Assembly (NCBI GenBank): GCA_030433005.1
Contig: JAUILQ010000005.1
Coordinates: forward strand, 62,001 to 126,000
Length of the DNA stretch: 64,000 nt
Reading direction: 5' to 3'
Origin: Alphaproteobacteria bacterium
Lineage (GTDB): Bacteria > Pseudomonadota > Alphaproteobacteria > Kiloniellales > DSM-21159
The notes below the pieces were generated by a model. It ran no database searches and was not told the DNA's origin. It saw nothing but the letters and a program-made list of their open reading frames with translations. The first letter of the stretch is position 1, and each line of letters opens with the position of its first letter. Made by a program: the position numbers and the translations under genes. Below, one piece after another: positions 61,354 through 64,000 of the stretch.

Positions 61354-62368
61354 AGCCATCCTGGGAATCGCCGAAGAGGAAGCGGGCGGGGTCGCGTTCG
61401 ACCTCCGTGGTGACGCTGTTCAGGCGGGTGACCAGCGTCTTCATCTGGTTGAGCAGCCCGGCCAGCTCGTAGAGGCCGGTCGCCGTGAAGTCGCGCAGCG
61501 GCTCGCGGTTCTCGGCGACCATCGCGTTGACCTGCTGCGACAGCGACGAGATCGAGCTCGCCGCGCCGCGGACCTCGACCAGGGTGCGCTGCAGCTCGCC
61601 GGCATTGGCGTCGACCGCGCCGTCGAGGTTGTTGGCCAGGTTCTCGATGGCGCCGAGCGTGCGCTCGGTGCTGGCGGCGATGGTGTTGGCGTCGCCGCGC
61701 AGCTCGCTGGCGAGGCCGGCCAGCTCGCTGGTGCTGCGGCTGATGTCCTGCATGGTCTGCGAGGCGTTCTGGATCAGGCCGTCGATCTCGGCGGTCCGCC
61801 CGGCGACAGTGCCGGTCACCGACTCCAGGTGGTCGAGGCTGTTCGACAGCGACTCGATGTTGCGGTTGCTGACCAGCTTCTCGACCTGCTCGAGCACGCG
61901 CTGGGCGGCCGCGACCATGGCCGGCGCGCCCTCGATGACCTCGGAGATCGACGAAGGCTTCGTGTCGATGCGCGGATAGCGGCGTCCGGGCTCGGTCTCC
62001 GGGGGCGGCGCGCTCCTGCTGCCGCCCTCGAGCAGGATGTAGCGGCCGCCGGCCAGTCCCTCGAACTCCATGCTCGCCGTGGTGTCGGCCTTGACCGGCG
62101 TCGAGTCCAGCACCTGGATGATCACCTGTACGCGCTCGGGCTCGTCCGGGTCGAGCCGCAGGGTCGCGACCTCGCCGACGCGCACGCCGGCGTAGCGCAC
62201 CGGGCTGGCCTCGGAGAGGCCGGTCACCGCGTCGGTGAAGATCAGCTCGTAGCGCACCTCGTCGCCGTCGCTCTGGAACTTGGCCAGCCAGACCACGAAG
62301 CCCAGCCCGCCGAGCAGCAGCACGATGACGAAGGCGCCGACGAGCAGATAGCTGGCACGCGTCTCCAT
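61331..62368 (-). CDS. mlaD: MCE/MlaD-family lipid-transport protein
   Basis: This 345-residue protein has one N-terminal TM helix (about 6-29), a single MCE domain (about 38-115, with VRYAGVRVGEV) and a long C-terminal coiled coil (about 150-330) of the kind that extends as a periplasmic needle or ring. It forms the substrate-binding hexamer of the Mla phospholipid transporter. It lies 6 bp after the mlaF stop and overlaps the auxiliary lipoprotein gene. Confidence 0.9.
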   Translation of the reverse strand: METRASYLLVGAFVIVLLLGGLGFVVWLAKFQSDGDEVRYELIFTDAVTGLSEASPVRYAGVRVGEVATLRLDPDEPERVQVIIQVLDSTPVKADTTASMEFEGLAGGRYILLEGGSRSAPPPETEPGRRYPRIDTKPSSISEVIEGAPAMVAAAQRVLEQVEKLVSNRNIESLSNSLDHLESVTGTVAGRTAEIDGLIQNASQTMQDISRSTSELAGLASELRGDANTIAASTERTLGAIENLANNLDGAVDANAGELQRTLVEVRGAASSISSLSQQVNAMVAENREPLRDFTATGLYELAGLLNQMKTLVTRLNSVTTEVERDPARFLFGDSQDGYETQPTR

Positions 62369-62374
62369 CCGCTC

Positions 62375-63238
62375 TCAGACCTCCTGTCCGTTCCTGGTGG
62401 GGGCAGCCGTCGGATCCGCCGTGCTCGGGTCCGCGGCGCCGGAGGACGTCTCCCGGTTCCTCGCCGCGGCCGCCGCGCGGCCCCGGGCGCCCAGGAAGTA
62501 CTCCTGGATCCAGGGGTGCGGATCGCGCTCCAGCTCTGCGATGGTACCGACCCTAACACGCTTGTCGATGAGCACGGAAATGCGGTCGCACACGGCGTAG
62601 AGGCTGTCTAGGTCGTGGGTCACCATGACCACGGTCAGGCCGAGCGCGCGCTGCAGGTCGCCGATCAGCCGGTCGAACTCGGCGGCGCCGATCGGGTCGA
62701 GCCCGGCGGTCGGCTCGTCGAGGAACAGCAGCTCGGGATCGAGCGCCAGTGCCCGCGCCAGGCCGGCGCGCTTGCGCATGCCGCCGGACAGCTCGCTCGG
62801 CCGCTTGTGCGCGGCGTCCGGCGGCAGGCCGGAAAGCGCGATCTTGACCTCGGCGAGCTCGCGCAGCAGCCGCGGGCTCAGGCGCTGGTGGGCGCGCAGC
62901 GGCACCTGGACGTTCTGCAGCACGGTCAGCGAGGAGAACAGCGCGCCGTCCTGGAACAGCACGCCCCAGCGGCCCTGCAGCCGCTCGCGCTCGGCGTCGC
63001 TCAGCCGGTCGACGTCGCGGCCCAGCACCTCGATGCGTCCGGCGGCCTTGCGGTTGAGCCCGACGATGGTGCGCATCAGCACCGACTTGCCCATGCCCGA
63101 GCCGCCGACCAGGCCCATGACCTCGCCGCGCCGCACCTCGAAGTCGAGGTTCTCGTGGATGACCTTCGTGCCGAAGCGGTTGGTCAGGCCCGCCACGCGG
63201 ATCGCCAGGTCGCCGCCGCTGTTTCCGGAATCGCTCAT
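62375..63238 (-). CDS. mlaF: Mla-type lipid ABC transporter ATP-binding protein
   Basis: This 287-residue ATPase has Walker A GGSGMGKSV (residues 45-53), LSGGMRKRAGLARALA and LFLDEPTAGLDPI, the MlaF-type signature with GGM instead of GGQ. A low-complexity tail (about 255-287) follows the nucleotide domain. Its ATG overlaps the stop of the permease gene (ATGA). It powers lipid movement through MlaE/MlaD. Confidence 0.92.
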   Translation of the reverse strand: MSDSGNSGGDLAIRVAGLTNRFGTKVIHENLDFEVRRGEVMGLVGGSGMGKSVLMRTIVGLNRKAAGRIEVLGRDVDRLSDAERERLQGRWGVLFQDGALFSSLTVLQNVQVPLRAHQRLSPRLLRELAEVKIALSGLPPDAAHKRPSELSGGMRKRAGLARALALDPELLFLDEPTAGLDPIGAAEFDRLIGDLQRALGLTVVMVTHDLDSLYAVCDRISVLIDKRVRVGTIAELERDPHPWIQEYFLGARGRAAAAARNRETSSGAADPSTADPTAAPTRNGQEV

Positions 63239-64000
63239 ACGCCGATCACCGAGAAGAACACCGAGAAGAGCGCGTCCAGCAGGATCACCAGGAAGATCGA
63301 CTCGACGACCGCCGTGGTCGTGCGCAGGCCGACCGATTCCGCCGAGCCGGTGACCTTGAGGCCCTCGAAGCAGCCGACCAGGGCGATCGCGAAGGCGAAC
63401 ACCGGGGCCTTGACCAGGCCGACGAAGAAATGACGGACCTCGACGGAGGCCTGCAGCCGCTGGATGAACTCGAAGGGCGTGATGTCGAGCACCACCCAGC
63501 TCATCAGCGCGCCGCCGGCGATGCCCAGGATGTCGGCGTAGAAGGTCAGCAGCGGCAGGGCGATGACCAGCGCCAGCAGGCGCGGCACGACCAGCAGGTC
63601 GACCGGATCGAGGCCGATCGTGCGCATGGCGTCGATCTCCTCGCGCACCTGCATGGTGCCGATCTGGGCGGTGAAGGCGCTGCCCGAGCGGCCGGCGACG
63701 ATGATCGCGGTCAGGATGATGCCCATTTCGCGCAGCACCGACAGGCCGACCAGGTTGACCGTGAAGATCTCGGCGCCGAAGCGGGCCAGCTGGTCGGCGC
63801 CCTGGTAGGCGAGCACCACGCCGATCAGGAACGACAGCAGGCCGACGATCGGCAGGGCGTCGAAGCCCGTACGCTCGACGTGATAGACGATCGAGGTGAC
63901 GCGCAGGCGGCCGGGCCGGGCCAGGTTGCGCAGCAGCGCCAGGCTGACCAGGCCGAGGAAGTTGACCAGGTCGCGCGCGTTGCCGCCGGCGGCCACCGTC
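63235..64000 (-). CDS. mlaE: Mla-type lipid ABC transporter permease (5' end outside window)
   Basis: The visible 254 residues cover the MlaE permease domain: a GFDALPIVGLLSFLIGVVLAYQ-like first helix region, then GRSGSAFTAQIGTMQ, VREEIDAMRTIGLDP, the hallmark of the family. The frame stays open to the right edge, and the GTG at 63996 is not a natural start; homologues often carry an extra N-terminal STAS-like domain there. It is the first visible gene of mlaE-mlaF-mlaD-lipoprotein. Confidence 0.88.
   Translation of the reverse strand, partial: TVAAGGNARDLVNFLGLVSLALLRNLARPGRLRVTSIVYHVERTGFDALPIVGLLSFLIGVVLAYQGADQLARFGAEIFTVNLVGLSVLREMGIILTAIIVAGRSGSAFTAQIGTMQVREEIDAMRTIGLDPVDLLVVPRLLALVIALPLLTFYADILGIAGGALMSWVVLDITPFEFIQRLQASVEVRHFFVGLVKAPVFAFAIALVGCFEGLKVTGSAESVGLRTTTAVVESIFLVILLDALFSVFFSVIGV

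Noticed and set aside
1-64000. CRISPR arrays, prophage, transposases and genomic islands
   Set aside because: No spaced direct-repeat arrays, integrase, transposase or phage structural genes were found, and codon use and GC are uniform; the repeats seen are short intergenic palindromes and one 18-bp tandem.

Overview
This 64 kb window reads as chromosomal DNA of a very high-GC alphaproteobacterium, most likely Rhodospirillales in the broad sense (Kiloniellales or Rhodovibrionales type). That placement is an inference from gene content and gene order: an argD-argF-hslO operon, rsmE next to gshA, pyrD next to a DUF952 gene, a DUF4170 protein, a UbiD decarboxylase and a compact mla operon, together with heavy use of GTG and TTG starts and 1-4 bp gene overlaps. 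Coding density is high. I see no prophage, integrase, transposase, CRISPR array or rRNA. Apart from a 323-bp stretch that contains a tRNA, no gap without a gene exceeds about 260 bp.

Layout. 0-3.7 kb: an iron-dependent alcohol dehydrogenase, a glutathione transferase, a cytosolic M14 carboxypeptidase and a flavin reductase. 3.7-7.7 kb: tRNA-Gly(CCC) and a YnjBCD-type ABC importer. 7.9-11 kb: an OmpA-like lipoprotein, ApaG and TrkH. 11-17.3 kb: a thiamine-diphosphate enzyme and a polar-amino-acid ABC importer on the minus strand, divergent from an IclR regulator and an ArgE-type deacylase. 17.5-21.4 kb: a lipoprotein, hslO, argF and argD. 21.5-26 kb: two ABC-2 permeases, RecX, an alpha/beta hydrolase and a GT4 glycosyltransferase. 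26-28.8 kb: thrS-infC, with infC beginning at a rare AUA codon. 28.8-34.3 kb: a YeiH-like transporter, an M20 peptidase, and a DPM1/GtrA fusion with a GT39 transferase. 34.5-41.9 kb: a chemoreceptor unit, UbiD, DUF4170, a cyclotransferase-like protein, a Ca/Na antiporter, an ETF-beta-type lysine methyltransferase and UbiA. 42-45 kb: rsmE, gshA and rpmB. 45-57 kb: a minus-strand block holding MeaB, an Atm1-type exporter, a giant membrane-anchored coiled-coil protein, methylmalonyl-CoA mutase, a multidomain adenylyl cyclase, a HAD phosphatase and a degenerate EAL protein. 57-64 kb: ArsC, PyrD, DUF952, a branched-chain aminotransferase, a small unknown protein, and an mla operon that runs off the right edge.

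How genes work together. Arginine synthesis (argD, argF, possibly the ArgE-like enzyme), glutathione metabolism (GshA, GST, Atm1-type exporter, glutathione-linked ArsC), ubiquinone synthesis (UbiA, UbiD), methylmalonyl-CoA metabolism (mutase and MeaB) and outer-membrane lipid transport (Mla) are recognisable. The most interesting stretch is 48.3-57.1 kb. There a two-TM coiled-coil protein with the architecture of the pole marker TipN and a two-TM degenerate EAL protein with the architecture of its flagellar partner TipF share one directional block with a SRPBCC/zinc-ribbon/cyclase protein. The IclR-controlled enzyme-plus-importer module (11-16 kb) is the best candidate for an unassigned catabolic pathway. 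Several intergenic palindromic repeat families are also present.
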